A stretch of DNA of 48,701 nucleotides, from contig JAKCWW010002403.1 of assembly GCA_026260175.1 (NCBI GenBank), positions 1 through 48,701 on the forward strand, written 5' to 3'. The DNA comes from Reticulitermes lucifugus (Eukaryota; Arthropoda; Insecta; Blattodea; Rhinotermitidae). Each line of letters opens with the position of its first letter. Within the stretch, counting starts at the first letter, position 1. The notes beneath the pieces were generated by a model. The model was not told where the DNA came from, made no database searches, and saw only the letters and a program-made list of their open reading frames with translations. Shown in pieces: positions 21,375 to 34,929 of this stretch. Position numbers and translations under genes: made by a program.

Positions 21375-22317
21375 AGCAAGCTCTATCCTTTCCACCTCCT
21401 CACAACCTATAAGGTTTCTTCTCCTTAGCTTCTGTGTAAGTTTACAAATTCTCATAAGGTAACAGTTACAGAATTCAGTATCAAATATATTTCCCAAATA
21501 CTTGGGAAACAGTGTAGGTTTCAGGAAGAGGTACGCTTTTCTCCGTAGCTCCGACGTAAGAACTCATCTTAATTTTTCACAGTCACCTTTGGTCGTAACT
21601 TCAAGAGTTTCATGTTTAAATCTGCTTTGTTCAAGCATTAGAAAGAGCTGATAAAAATATTGCTGAAAAAACCAGAAATAAATACCCGACCACAATCCAC
21701 ATTATCTTCACTTGGCAAAGCACATGGCATAGGTTGTGCCCAGGCAATACCGCACTGCAGTTCCAAATTTGCCTACCAACTGCAGCATCATTAAACAGGA
21801 CTACGATTTCAAGTACACTAACAAGTCACGTGTTTACAATTACAGACAGATAGCCAACTACTTCTGTCACGTTTACGAGTATGAGATTAAATGTTTGTTG
21901 GTTTTTAGGAGGCTGGAAGATCCTTACCTGGAAACAGGGATTTATACAAGAACCTTATATAATTCAGTTTGAAATGAGATTTGCGTGTTATAATACAGGA
22001 ATGCGAGTGAGTTCTAAGGCAGCTGAGCTTATGCTGTCATGTTTTATCAATGTTCGGCTGTGCCCCAAGGACAGATGCTAAGTAAAGTTTAGAATTTGTC
22101 TAGTATATATTACGTCGTACTTCCTAAGCATAAAGATTCACCATCATGTGGTTACACCACTTATTGATTGAGCAGTGAGAAAGACCAAGCACACTTGTAC
22201 ATCTATGGGGGGAAATGTTACTGGGGACTCAAGATATTACCAATATGTAACATGTTACATTCACTTTTAAATTAAATTTACCGATGAGGTTGTCATAACA
22301 TTAACCAATGCTTAAAA

Positions 22318-22425
22318 TCTTGACAGGAACACCTGAGTTCCCCCAGGTAAATGCTGGGATATACCTCGTTTACAGCACGACTGCTTCCTTGAAAATCCCT
22401 TCAAATTCACATTAATAACCCTATC
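22318..22425 (+). mobile_element. SINE 3' part without a clear tRNA head
   Basis: CCCCCAGGTAAATGCTGGGA, TACCTCGTTTACAGCACGAC and TGCTTCCTTG occur in the order seen in tRNA-derived SINE bodies of many insects. No A or B box could be found upstream, so this is a 5'-truncated copy. Confidence 0.45.
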
Positions 22426-23802
22426 TTTCCACAACACTGTAAATAATCTCCGTTACTAAAATCGTCGTTAAATAAAAACCAGAGAACCAAAATAAATTTA
22501 ATTACTAGGATTTCAATGTGTCATGCGCCCACATATTTTATCACTAGCTTCGTAACTCACGGATAGTGTTTTGCTGAATCTGAATCCGGTATCGACGCCA
22601 ACATCGACTTTTAGTTCTACAAGTTTTAGGCGTCTCTATTCAGTTCTGAAACACACCGAATAAATTATTTCTTATTTCCGAAAATGAATCTCTCGTTTCA
22701 CCGAATGTTCTAGTTCTTCGATGCACTTGAATTTCTGCATGGTACACTGCCCCTTGCGTGTTGTTTTACTGTATGAAATCTAAGTCCACGTCCAAGTCTC
22801 TCTACGACTTAACAATCAGTCCGCCTCTCTTTTCATCGATACCAATAGAGGGCTCATGATCAAGCCTTATTAAGCAGTGAGTCTGAGAGTTTCTGTCACC
22901 ATGGGGCCTTCTCTGGTCGGGTCCGTCTTGTGTTCAGTTATTCTTTGTCAGGTACACGTATTTTAATATGTACATACTCTGACGAAGAAATAAATATAAT
23001 AATATACGGAACCAAAATTAATCAAAATTTCATTTAAACACTCAGGTTCCACTGCATAGGGACACACCACCTCTCCACTACAAAAAATTGGTTAATGCTG
23101 TTTCGGGAAATAATGGCTGTTCATTGTAAAAATCACAAGGAACACAAATACAATCTGGAGCAAAATGCAGAGTTCTCTAACGTTAAACCTGGTGGCACAT
23201 ATTTTAACCACTGACCTCTGAATGGTAAAGTATGAATCGCGCTGCTTTACATTGGATCCCCTCTGAAACTACATAAGGTGTAAGCTCCAAGACTATGTAA
23301 AGCAAAAAATGTATCCTTTAAAGTATATAGATAAAATTTGTTCAATGATCACGAGGAAAGATTTTATGTATATACGCGGAAAAGTTAAGAAAGCAGGCTT
23401 ATGTTCACATCGATTTTGAAACCCAGAAACTGAAGCAGCTAACTGTTATTATATTTTCAGCAAGCCTGAAGCTGTACAAGGTCGGGTATAAAGTGTATGA
23501 ACGTGGTCAGATAATCCTGGGTCGTGAGCATTTGTTAACAGGCCAGCTCCTTCGTTTATACGAGTAAGTCTAACCCACCGAATGTGATTCGAAAGGTACG
23601 TGTGATCCTCAGGGACCCATCATTACATGCAAAGAGGATTTCACAGAATGGGAGGTGGACCATAGCCTTATTATAGGTTAATTGGAAGTTGTTTTTGCAC
23701 ATTACAGAGTTGGAAATAGACGTTACCAGCTGTAGGGTCTATCTTCCCCTTTGAAATAGTCGTCCCTCCCAATAACATCCTACCTTAGCATATGACCAGT
23801 AT

Positions 23803-24240
23803 TGTCATAATTACCTAATAAGGAAAAGAGTACCATATTTACATTTCTAAAGAAAACAGTATCGTATTTACCTCATTTAGGTAAACACTGTCATATTTAC
23901 TTTATTAAAGAAACATACAAGTATGTCATATTTGCATCATTAACGAAAGAAGTGACAATTTTACTTTACTAACAGAAATGTGCCATACTTATCTTATTAA
24001 CAAAGTGAGTGTCACACTTACGTCATTAACAAGACGTATTGTATTTTTCGGAACACTAAAACTTGTGTCATATTTACATCCTTAATAAAACGGGTGTTAT
24101 ATTTACCTGAAGAAAGCAGCTAGTAGAATATTTAACATATTAACAAAACGAACGCTATATTTATGTCACTAATGAGCGCCATATTTACATTATTAACGAA
24201 GGTCTAACCCACGCAAAAATTGTTATACTTACAAAACTAA
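23803..24240 (+). repeat. Degenerate minisatellite, about 15 units of 28-30 bp
   Basis: A motif near TGTCATATTTACATCATTAA followed by CAAAACGAG repeats with landmarks (CATATTTAC or variant) at 23806, 23833, 23863, 23892, 23927, 23956, 23984, 24013, 24041, 24069, 24098, 24127, 24155, 24180 and 24223. Spacing is mostly 28-30 bp. Individual units differ by roughly a quarter of positions, so the array is old or under weak constraint. It is not a CRISPR array: the whole unit drifts, with no constant repeat and variable spacer. Confidence 0.85.
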
Positions 24241-24726
24241 TCAGCCTTCTGCTGTTACTTCTTCCGTAAGTTGCAAATTCAATATAATATTTCGGAGAAC
24301 TTCGTGAACGGTTGACAGACTATCCACTTCTCATGATGCAATCAGACCTTCAACCTGTTACTGTGCCACTAACTCCATCGTTCATATTTACTTTTCATGT
24401 TAAGAAGTTCCTTACTATTACTGAACACACAGTTCATGTCCTTGTCCTTCGAGGAAGGAAACGGACAATGTTTTAACAACTCAGTCCGTAAGACATATTT
24501 GAAAATTATCGCTCTAAGATACAATTTAATAGTATCTCACAATCTGCGCCTAATCTTAAGAAGCGGTCTCTCCGCTTAAGCTTTGTCATCTACAGATTTG
24601 TGTTGATTTTGTACTTTTTCCACGCTTGCTTATGTAGAACTTTAAATTATCTTATTTAAGACTTATTAAAAATCAACACAGCACTGATGCGTACTTGAAA
24701 AACTTGTTCATTTATTTTTCAGTTTC

Positions 24727-24768
24727 CAAAACGTTTGAGTGTTTTAACACATCACCTTACGTGCACCA
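24727..24768 (-). ncRNA. Very degenerate hammerhead-like relic
   Basis: The minus strand reads AAGGTGAT, then a GTGTTAAAACAC stem, then T, then CAAACGTTTTGG. The stem and the (C/G)AAACGT block fit the pattern of the other loci, but the CTGANGA core is missing. Listed only because of the recurrence in this window. Confidence 0.2.
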
Positions 24769-27700
24769 CCATCAAATTATAAAATTTATACACGGCAGAA
24801 CTCTTAAAGAAGACTAAAATTTTCGGATTTGTTATATTTTACACAACTGCTATGAGTAAAATCTTAATAAACGATGCTATTTTCAGCGTTTACAATTCGG
24901 ATGATGTTTTGCGTGCACACTAAGAGGAAGGGCACTGCCATAATGTAATGCAGGAGGCGTGGATATAAAGCTCCACACATCCTCAAATTTGGTTTAAGAA
25001 TGAGGTGAGGTATCATCTTCCAATTCTGAGCCTTTCATCTTCCTTTCTTTTGTTCGTTCCTCCTTCATTCATTTGCTCTTCTTTTATTTATGATTTATAT
25101 TATGTGTAATATTTTCAAAAGCGGATAAGTAAGACGATAATGATGAACTACCATGCAAATCACGTTAGTTAAGTAATATGTTTGTGACGTGTAAAGCGAA
25201 AGGAATAGGATCATACAACCAAAAATGATCCAAACGTCCCCACAAATAAATATATATTGATCGAGAAACGTCCTGGCCAGCGTCCCGCCACGCAGAACGG
25301 GACTGTACCTAAACACATCCCAGCGGCTCAAGCTAGCAGTAACAGTCATGGGGCAAGCAATTTATTGGCCAGTGTTTAGAAGGTCCACGACTAGGCATGT
25401 CTTCCGTACGATTAATTGTCTCCGCTGTGTTTTACCTAACGATTCATCTTCGCCCCTTCTACATACAACCCAGTTAGGCTTTCCTGGTTTATACCTCTGT
25501 GAGGGACTTCCTGTCCCAGTTCACTCACACCAACCCCTCGCAAAATAGCAACCCTAAAACAAACACACGTGGCAATGAGACACCATGCAGACATACCGTT
25601 AGTTACAATTCTCACTCCCCCACCCCTTCCTCTCGTTTTCAAATGTGACCTACATCAATTATTTAAACTTTGACAGTCAAAAAAAAAAGAATTACAACCA
25701 CCATTAAATTAGTGGTATTTAGAACCAGAACAGGCTCGTATCCACAACAAAGTGGTCAAGCAATTATCAGCGTTTCGTATTTTTTAATTCAAATAATTTA
25801 TAGGGCTGCGAATTATAAAAATTTTTAACAATCTAATCTCAACCAGACAGTTAATGGTAGGTGAGATTGGCTGCTTTGATTTGTTTCTTTCTACAATATA
25901 CCACGACTAGTAAGATAAACAATTCGCTTTGGTCCACAGATTTTCGCTGACTGTGACAGCTGCTGCTGACTTTGGACAGCTGACAAATGCACGCACGTTA
26001 CAGCGTATTGTTTTCGCTAGTGAGGAGCTTCAAACCACTGCACGTCCGGGTTCTCTAGCACACCTGGTCAATTTACCTGAGAAATGGCTGAAGGCTACAC
26101 CCTGCGTGTTCACTTGAGTTACATAAAATAGTTTCATATTAGTATTCTTTGTGCAAAGAGCACAAAGTGAGTGTCTGTTTAAGAAGGATTTCCTCTGTTT
26201 GCCTGCCCACACATTTAATCACAGAAACTATGAAGAAGATTATATTAAATTTGGTATCCAGGGGATATAAACTAAAAACTTGCGGTATATTCAATTTTAA
26301 ATTAATATATTCTGGGGTTTAAGCCATTTACACTGGTAGGTAAGTACCATAGTTTCGAAGTAACTTCTAATTCCATCGTCAAGGCTTTCTTCGTAATCAC
26401 GGCCAAATCAATCCCAAATCTTACATTTAAATTTTAGTTCATGTCATCCAATATAGTTCTTGAAACTGCGTAGGAGCCGGCAGATACGATCAGCTTAATT
26501 GCACATTTTGGAATACAGGTGGAACATTGAGTTACAAGGTGAGTAAAAACATTGTTTGTAGATCTAGACATTTAGGCTAACTACGAATAACCCGGTGTTA
26601 GGCAGACACAGCCTACTGTAGAATGTGACTCGGCTAGTAAATATTTGATTTGAGTTCCTATACTAAATTAACAGGTTTTAAGATCTATCTAAGCTACATG
26701 ACTTTCCACAAAAATCTATCATGAATATAAAATATTATCTGAAAGGCGAAATAATATTTATGAATCAATTTCAATAGAAAATTGTTATTAATATGATATT
26801 GTCACTAGCCTAGGTCCGACAACTTCGTGCCGTATTGTACAAATAATCCCTTGTGAACTTCTCTTCGGATACTCTAGCAAGTTCTCACCGAAGTTACAGT
26901 CAAATTGTTGCGAAGGGCAAATTCACTACGAAGAATGTGGAGTATCTGACAGATATAGAGATACCATGTTTATGTACATAATATGTATGTATGCATGAAT
27001 GTATCTGCGTAGATAGTTTGGATCAAGTTAGCGCACCGTAGTTTGGTATAACCTGCTTCTTTTCTGTAGGAATAATACACCACATTCCCCGAATTCCAGA
27101 ACAACAGTAGGAACTTGCACAAATCAACCCCAATACTGCGTCATTGTTGAGATACACAGAAGAAAGGCGATCTTAGCAAAGTCAAGTAAAATGTACTAGA
27201 ACCTGCTGTTAACGGAGTCTAGGCAAATTAACATTTCATTTGAAAGACTGGTTTATATTTTAACTCAAGTACTACTTCCTTAGAGAAACAAAATGTTACA
27301 GAGTGAAGTTACCGTCTTCTGGTATGTATGAGCGCTTTGAAGAAACAAGCGGCCTCTGTCGACCGTGGTAAATGTCAGATTTCACGACGTAACCGTTATG
27401 CTCATCGCCATGAGAACCTCAAACCTAAATCCAGGCATTTTTACGTTTATTATCCAGACCACCAGGCCTAATACATGTTACTAGATTGTAACAATACCGA
27501 CCAAAGTTTAAATATTATTTATTTCCTTTCCTTCCTTATCTATCTTTTTCTTTGCTTTCCTTTTTACTTTATATTTGCTGTTTCTCCCTCTATCTTCATT
27601 TATTTTAACATTGCTACTTTTTCTATAGACTTTTGAAATATTCATCACGTATTTTGTCGACGTTTGGCGCTGAATTCTTTCCCATTTCTGACAACATACC

Positions 27701-29696
27701 TCCTCAAGTAATCCAGGATGCAATGCATTGAATGAAATGAAACATGTAGGAAAATAAAATAATAAACACTCTAATATATATTATACGGAAAACTTAAGTG
27801 TGACAAATCACTAGCACTACGGATGATTTTGCTGGCACATCAAGGACTAACTTACTGTTATGTTACTATTTTATTGTCAAGGAAACACAGTGTACAGATA
27901 ATAATATTTAAAGAATAAAATTAAAATCACTTGTTCTATTAAATAAGGTTTATTGATCAATAACTTAGGTTGTCTGATTCAGTATATTGGAAAAAGTGTT
28001 AGCATTTACATAAAATGTGATTTTATTTTGCTGCATCTACTACAAACGTATCGTTACATTCTTTACATTGACTCGCAGTATTTTTCTCAAATTTTCTGCT
28101 CCATTACCGAAAAAGTAAAATTCGCCATCATGAGTTACATTGCAGTATAGAGGACATATTCTTAGACTAAGATATACAAACAGATCTCAGTTAGTTACAA
28201 TGAAATATTCGTGCAATATAATCGAATTTGGACCGGATATGAGAAGGACAGGTACTATTATTGCTATAGCTATATGCATACTGCAGTATTGCAATTATAG
28301 AAGTGACTTGCTCTGAGTCCAATTATTTATGTTTCAGTCATTAACAACTCTGAATTTCCATAAATTAACTAAAGCAACAAACAAGGCTTTACTTCAATTC
28401 ACTGCAGTTATAGCCAGGATAACAAACATCAGGTTCCAGTATGAAAGTATCTCATTGAACGTACAAACCCCAGCTGAAAATTAACTTCAGCAAAACATTA
28501 AATAGTCTACGAATATGTGGAGAATTAATTCAACGTGACTGCCTTTACTTCTTGTATGACAGAACTGTGTTATATTTTAGAAACACAAATTTAGCTGTAA
28601 CTCTGTAGAACGTCCAGAGCGCTCAGAGTACTGAACAGTACTTCAGTAGTCTAAAATCTTTAATAACCTACTACGAGAACAATGGTGAAGAGGACTTAAC
28701 AAATATTCAGTACCAAAACAGACACGTTAATCGAACAACCTTGTAATGTACCCAACATGACATTTGCATCAACAGTTCCAGTTGTATATATGTATATATA
28801 GTCACTCTCCTCACTTCCCATTACTTTCTTTCTATTGGCGAATCGCTCCACCTAATAACTTGTCAATGAGACCTTTGTTAATGCTTAACTAGCCATTAAA
28901 GTTTCACTGGTGCCCTAGAAACGCGAAGGGGGCAAAGCACTAAACACCGACAACCTATATATAGAGCAGTACGTGTTCTAACTGTTGTTAATAATGGAAC
29001 AAGTAATAATTATTCCAGAGAAGGCAGGCCAACAACAGTTTGGTAAGAGAACCTGCTAACCTCGTTCTTGTATTACATTATAGTGGGAGTTTCATCTGTG
29101 GTTTCTGGTAATATTAATTAACACTGCGCAGTTTATGGGACTCACTTGCCTATAGCCCGATATATGGTTGTAATGCTACATTTCTTTCCGCAGTAGATAA
29201 CAGATTAAGAACACTTTTTAAGTTTAGGACCAACACATAAATTCTATCCCCGAATTCTGCAATATAAGGGAGGCGATAAAGAATCACACGTAAAAAGAAA
29301 TATAGTGGGTTATTTGGTTCCTTTTTCCTATATCATATTTATCATAAATTCCGTTGATTAAGAGTTTGTTCCGTTACTTCTACAATGACTAAAGTATTAA
29401 GATTCCTGTCTTATGTGATGTGAGACCACATAAACTGACCGTAAAGATGGAGGCGCAGCACTTTCTACTACTCCTATTGACAAAACCAAAACTTCATAAC
29501 ATCCCTGAAGATCTCAATGATCATATTCGCCGCACTGAACACCTCACATCTTGCATTATACGTAAATGTTCTTTCAGCCGTTCCTTCACTTGTTCAATTA
29601 CAAAATACAAACACGGAATGTAACCTGCATATTCTAACTTACTACAGGTCAGCTATTAGGTAAAAGTAAAAAAGGCAAAGTTCATCCTGTCATAAA
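24769..29696. other. About 5 kb with no recognisable gene or repeat
   Basis: AT-rich sequence with only short open frames on either strand, none carrying a motif I recognise. Slightly GC-richer stretches at 25250-25560 and 27330-27475 have no identifiable homology by eye. Simple AT runs occur near 26970-27000 and 28776-28802. It could be intron, intergenic spacer or repeats too old to see. Confidence 0.5.
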
Positions 29697-29822
29697 GTCA
29701 CAGACGGGGTAGAAGTATAGCTCCAACCTTTCTTTAACCTCGGCGCTAGATGGAGGGGGGAGGTGGTCAACCCCACGCAACGGCCGATTTACCCCCAGGA
29801 AAGAGCCCCGGTTCCCAGCATT
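29697..29822 (-). mobile_element. SINE family A, truncated (3' half only)
   Basis: The plus strand has GACGGGGTAGAAGTATAGCT, CTTTCTTTAACCTCGGCGCT and GGAAAGAGCCCCGGTTCCC, nearly matching 395-515 of this window. The tRNA-like head is absent, as expected of a 5'-truncated insertion. Confidence 0.75.
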
Positions 29823-30074
29823 GTAAGTCAATTATACCATAATAAAATTAAATATGGAAAACAAGTATCTTTATTGACCTTTGGATAGTGCAATTCATCT
29901 AAATTATAATATATAGTAATTTCCTACCTCACAGAGAACGAACTACATCTTCATTAAAAGTCCAATTCTTTAATACTGTTTAGGGGAATAGTAATTACTT
30001 GTTGTGAGAATCGTATGAACAAATGAATGCTAGTATACTGTGTGGGCGAAATTTAGAGTTTTTAAATGTTACAG

Positions 30075-30160
30075 CAATGTTGTCACTGGGATTTGAACAG
30101 GAAGAAGCGTTTCGTGTTTAATGGGGTTTGTGGTGCACCAGACTCCTAAGTCGTAACTTT
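30075..30160 (-). mobile_element. Possible tRNA-like SINE head (weak)
   Basis: The minus strand has TTAGGAGTCTGGTGCACC and CTGTTCAAATCCCAG at A-to-B box spacing. No body block is recognised. Confidence 0.3.
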
Positions 30161-30814
30161 TCGGTGGGTTAACTAACTTTACTGAACACAGACCTAATTA
30201 ACAACCTAACAGCCACTTAAATAATCAAGAAATTTAAAGCTTTTGTAACACAAATTTAGGTCCCGTTCTTATAAGACCCTTCTACTAGTACCGACTACAA
30301 GCCAGAAATGTCTTTCCAGATTTTTATATGACATTTGTGCAAGATATATTTCAATATTATTTTCTGATCTACGCTTACATCTTCCAAGTGTGACATGTTC
30401 TGATATTCTAACCAGATAAGACACTCCCCGACATAAGAAACTTCAAATCACGAAATTTCAGACCTACGCAGTTTTAAAAGAGCAACAAAATTGAAATAAT
30501 AGTATTTTTGAAACCCTACCCAAATTATTCCTTGAAGAAATAAAAGAGCAACGAGAGATGTTGGTGGAAGAATAATGCTGGGCGACAACACTGGTGACGG
30601 GGCGGTCATGCTGCGGCCTATCATATTCTAGCGTGTTGGAGTTATTTCTTGATTCTTGAGTTCTTTAACGATGCTTTTACACTTTCACCTACTATACACA
30701 TTCAAATTTTAGGATGATTAGGAATGATGAAGTAAAAAGAGCACGAAAGGCAACATGCATAGCCAACTTAAGGATCAAGATAGAATTTGTATGGATTGAC
30801 CAAGAAAACCAAGG

Positions 30815-30905
30815 AAACTGCAGTTAGGATGTCAGCCTCCAAGCCGAGATTCGAACATGTGGTCTCGAGGATACGAGGAAAGGATGCTAAATACACACAC
30901 TTTAA
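30815..30905 (-). mobile_element. tRNA-like SINE head
   Basis: The minus strand has a B box ATGTTCGAATCTCGG at about 30855-30841, preceded by CATCCTTTCCTCGTATCCTC. The B box is near consensus and the A box is weak. The downstream body is not clearly that of family A, B or C. Confidence 0.4.
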
Positions 30906-32394
30906 AAAGTTTCTAAATTTTAAAACATGAACTATTTTAAAAATGTAATATTTAAGCATATTTACAAAAAAAATTATTATTGGTTAGGCAAATTAAAAGG
31001 GAGATAATCCCCGATTATGCTCAAATCCGGGTAGGAAAAATATAAAACAATTATGAGTTACAAAATGCATACTTACAACTTTTATTATGAAGGAAAGTGT
31101 GCTTGCGAAACCCCTGATAGTCGCCAGCGGAACCCCAGAGGAACGCAGTTTGAAAGCCACTGCACTAAGGCTATGTGAAATATAGTGCTTTAAACCACTG
31201 GTAAGAGAACGTGCCAAATTCATTATGAATGTCATTTTCATGCCAAAATAAAATTGATCATGCAGTAAGCTTCATAATCATCAATCATTTAAATCGCAAC
31301 AAAGCTTTAAAATGAAGTTAAAAAAAGCACATTAAAAGAACAACAGTACGAAATCACAAAAGAATTAATTCGAAATCACACGTTTAAACAGGGTCACAAA
31401 TGAAACACGATAATTAATGAAACAGATTATGACAATTTTTATGTGCAGTAAATAGCATTCAACGTACTGAATGCACAAGCTGCATATTCAACGTAAACCG
31501 AGTACTAAAACAGTTCAAAATGCTCACTACGTGGAACAGGGATTTAGCAAAACAAGAATTAATAATATGCCTACAAGCAGGTGTACCTATAAATTCTGAA
31601 ATTAAAAGAAGGCTGATTTATTATGAAAGTCGTTGGACGGTACGTCACAGTCGATTTACCTGATTTGTAATCGCGAGATCCCGGTGACCGGTCATTCTCA
31701 CTGTAATGTTTCGTGGTCTTCCTCAGGCATAAATCAGAACTGTAACTTAATACATGTCACGGCCGATTTCCTTGACATTCTTCCAATTCTTTATTGAACT
31801 AACACATTTTTAGTCCCAGATTTTAAGAAAACAAACATTACTTTCGGTGTTTATATCAACGTAAAATATAATTTACATATTTTCCAAAGAGGTGATAAGT
31901 AATCGGTACAATAATATTGGAGATTCAATTCAGAAACAAGCGATAAATTAGTTTGATTTATCTCCTTTGAAGAGAGTTACTGTTATCACATTCACGTCTG
32001 TACCATGTTTTGTTTTACCTCAGTCTATTCACATTTTGCTCGAAAACTTATCCAATATCACATTCGATGTAGCTTCTTACATACAGCTTACAGTTTACTT
32101 TGAACTGTAAAGAGCTATGTTCTTAACCAATGTCAATTTAGAATTCTCACCATTTCAGAATTCCGTTCTGCTCTCGGCACCACAGGAACTTCATATTCCT
32201 ACATGTTATGACTTCTTCTCAGCAACGGTAATGCTTCTACATTAGTCTGGGATAAACAAACGCGTAATGAACTCCTTTGAAGATAGCAAAAAGAGCCGGT
32301 TGGTATGGCTATTAAAGTGTGAATATTGCGGCTTATGTTAGGGTCGTTATAGCTTTATAAAACAGTATGTTACTTATCCCTTTAAAACCTAGTG

Positions 32395-32600
32395 TTTACT
32401 ATATTTACCACAATGTTTAACAATCAAAAATTCTACATTCTGTCCACAGAGTGTATTTATGTGTTTTGTATGGATCTCAGAACAAATAGAAACTATAATG
32501 TATTAACTTACTGTTTTTCACAACCAAAATGGAAAGTGTTTACTAAGCGGTTCGAACTGAGAGGTTAATTTTCGTCTTTGAAGTACTAATGACCCTGCTT
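32395..32600 (+). repeat. Dispersed repeat, copy 2 of 3
   Basis: Blocks CCTTTAAAACCTAGTGTTTA, TTTACCAC, TTCTGTCCACAGAGTGTATT, TATGTGTTTTGTATGGATCT and TGTATTAACTTACTGTTTTT run parallel to 46835-47010 (CCTTTAAAGTTTAGTAGTTT, ACCACCAC, TTTTGTCCAGAGAGTTAATT, TATGCGTTTTATATGATCCT, GGTATTAACTGTTTGTTTTT). Confidence 0.6.
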
Positions 32601-34086
32601 GAATTCCATACATGAAGTGGATGCATTCTAGGATGATATGGCGCAAACTAATGTTGAAATAACGGAGACAGCTTCAGGATGTGGAGGGTAGTTGTGAGCA
32701 TAGCTATAGATTTGGAAGTTGTGGAAACCCGACAACTAAAGGTATCAAAGTTTTCGAGTTAGGTGCTTGAGTAATGAGAAACTTGTATCTTACGAAATGC
32801 CAATTGGACAAGTCCTCTCGCACGAACTAAGCGTCAAAAGAACGACATAAGATTTGAACTTTGAAAGTCAAAAGTCTCTGTAGGACAGGTTTATTTATGC
32901 TGCAGGCCTAGATATGGATCTGTACAGTCTGAGATACTGAATGTATCAGTAAATAAAGCATAAAAATGAGTAAACAAATGACAGTCATATGTATATCGGA
33001 TCAGCGCTTGCATATACTTTTATAGAACACAGAAAGATATTCGTGACTATAGTAGAGTTTCTTCGTAAATAAACAAATAAGATAACTTCAGTTTGTTATT
33101 GCAGGATTGTTGCATTAAAGAGCAAGACGTCTTTGGTATGACGATTGCACTTAACGTGCATTCGCCACATGTCGACAGGAGTGGTGAGAAAAAGATAAAG
33201 TTGATTACAGATTATCGAAAATAAATTGTCCGCTTACCCCATAAAAATTCGTTTTGTACATGTTACTGCAAAAGTGACGTATTCAGTCAAGAACTTGGAA
33301 TGAGAATTTACATGACAATAGAGAAAACTATTTCGTACTACACAGCAAAAAAATATGGTTGTCAATACTACAATGTTTTCACAGAGTTTGCCTTTTGTTC
33401 AAACAAAGCATCTTATTATTAAGTAGCTTTGACTGAGAAAATTCTTTCATAATAAACCATCAAAAAAAAAAAGAAGGAGTAACTGAATTTATTCTCTTGT
33501 AGATAAGGATTTACATTTTTCCTGTGAGGCAGACTTAGCCTAACTTATTGTAAATAATACTAAATTGAAACAATACAATAAAATGACATTTATGCTAACT
33601 GCCCTTGTGTATATAAATGTACAGGTACTTAAATACCTGCATTTCAAATGTCATATTCCATGAATATCTGTTTTTACATAATTATTAATCAATTAATTGT
33701 TTATTAATTGAAGCATATAATGGTGTGTTTCCACGTAAGGAAATTATGTGTTGTGTACAATTTAACGATTTTATTCGCAGTTTCTTTGAACCTCAGTGTT
33801 CCTACAGGAAAATATCTCTGCTCATGAAAGCAGTTATGTTGCCTTTGTGGTGGTTTAAATTTTGGATAATGGCTTTTCGTAAATCTGAAATGTCTGTTGA
33901 ATAACATGTCACAAAGTCATAGCCATAAGCTATTTCATGTTCGGTGTTTTTAAAAGCGTTATTACTTGACTTTGTGCAACTTTCTTAGACTTCAGAAGGC
34001 TAAATTCGTAAATGACATTGAACACTCCCGTTGAAGTCATATCGAAGACAGCAAATGATTGACAGTGACTGAACACATACACTCAG

Positions 34087-34131
34087 AACCTCGCAGTAAG
34101 TTCTCAGAGTGGTCTCAACCTCGCAGTAAGT
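34087..34131. repeat. 15-bp direct repeat with 30-bp period
   Basis: AACCTCGCAGTAAGT occurs at 34087-34101 and exactly again at 34117-34131; the intervening bases partly repeat too. Two units of a small minisatellite. Confidence 0.8.
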
Positions 34132-34269
34132 CCCAACATGACGAGCAGAATTTATGTCGCGGATAAAACGACGATTTTTACTGTATAATCTATGTGGAAA
34201 ATTTTCACACTGCAGATTATTTAGACCATATTTTGTGATTTTCGAGATTCAAATAAATTGGATTACACT

Positions 34270-34665
34270 AAATAATTAACTCCACGGAGCAGAGTGCTTC
34301 CTGAGAAGCTAACTAGTCCTCAGCTAGTCAAGAAATCCCCCGCATTTTACAGAACCCGTAGGTTCATTGCCGCATTCACAAGAACCCGCCAACTGACCCT
34401 ACTCTGAGTCAAATCAATCCAGTCCATGCCCCATCCCACTTATAGAAGGTCTATTTTAATATTATCCTCCCACCTACGACTAGGCATTCCAAGTGGCCTC
34501 TTTCCCTCAGGTCTCCCCACCAAAAGCCTGTATGCACCTCTCCTGCCTCCCATACGTAACACGTGCCCTACCCATCTACTTCTTCTTGATTTGATCACCC
34601 GAATAATATTTTGTGAGGAGTACAGATCATTAAGCTCCTCGTTGTGCAGTCTTTTCCACTCACTG
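34270..34665 (-). pseudogene. LINE 3' end with best-preserved RT C-terminal tail
   Basis: From 34661 on the minus strand one frame reads EWKRLHNEELNDLYSSQN, IIRVIKSRRSRWVGHVLRMG, GRRGAYRLLVG and RPEGKRPLGMPSRRWEDNIK up to a TAA at 34442-34440. The same frame resumes with VGWGMDWIDLTQSR, ends NAAMNLRVL, and stops at 34347. The family is the RT-bearing ORF of a non-LTR retrotransposon, of which this is the last ~100 residues. A single internal stop makes it the youngest of the LINE relics here. The 3' untranslated end runs to about 34270. It is 5'-truncated, as is usual after target-primed reverse transcription. Confidence 0.85.
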
Positions 34666-34829
34666 TATTACACTGGTTTATTTAAAAAAAAGTTTGTTAG
34701 GTTATTTGGCGATCCTATTTCAACTGCATAACTTCTACTAAGTCGAATAAAGAATGAATATAAAAATAAATGCTGAAGGCATAAAGTAGCAAGCTATTAC
34801 AACACTATCCTGAAGAAACTAAGGAACAA

Positions 34830-34925
34830 CACGGCAGCTACAATTAGATAAGCCGGTCTCCGTGTGCGGATTCAAACCCGGGAGCCACTACATACGAGAC
34901 AGGAATCCTAAACACTCCAAAGCGA
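34830..34925 (-). mobile_element. tRNA-like SINE head
   Basis: The minus strand has GCTCCCGGGTTTGAATCCGC (B box) at 34888-34869, preceded by TTTGGAGTGTTTAGGATTCC. It resembles a tRNA-derived head with no clear body. Confidence 0.45.
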
Positions 34926-34929
34926 AATA

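Noticed and set aside
23803-24240. A CRISPR-like array (regular 28-30-bp period).
   Set aside because: The whole unit repeats and drifts, with no constant repeat plus unique spacer, and the context is a eukaryotic genome.
31640-31745. Another hammerhead motif on the minus strand (CTGAGGA, then GAAACATTAC).
   Set aside because: Only seven bases lie between the core and GAAAC, so stem II cannot form.
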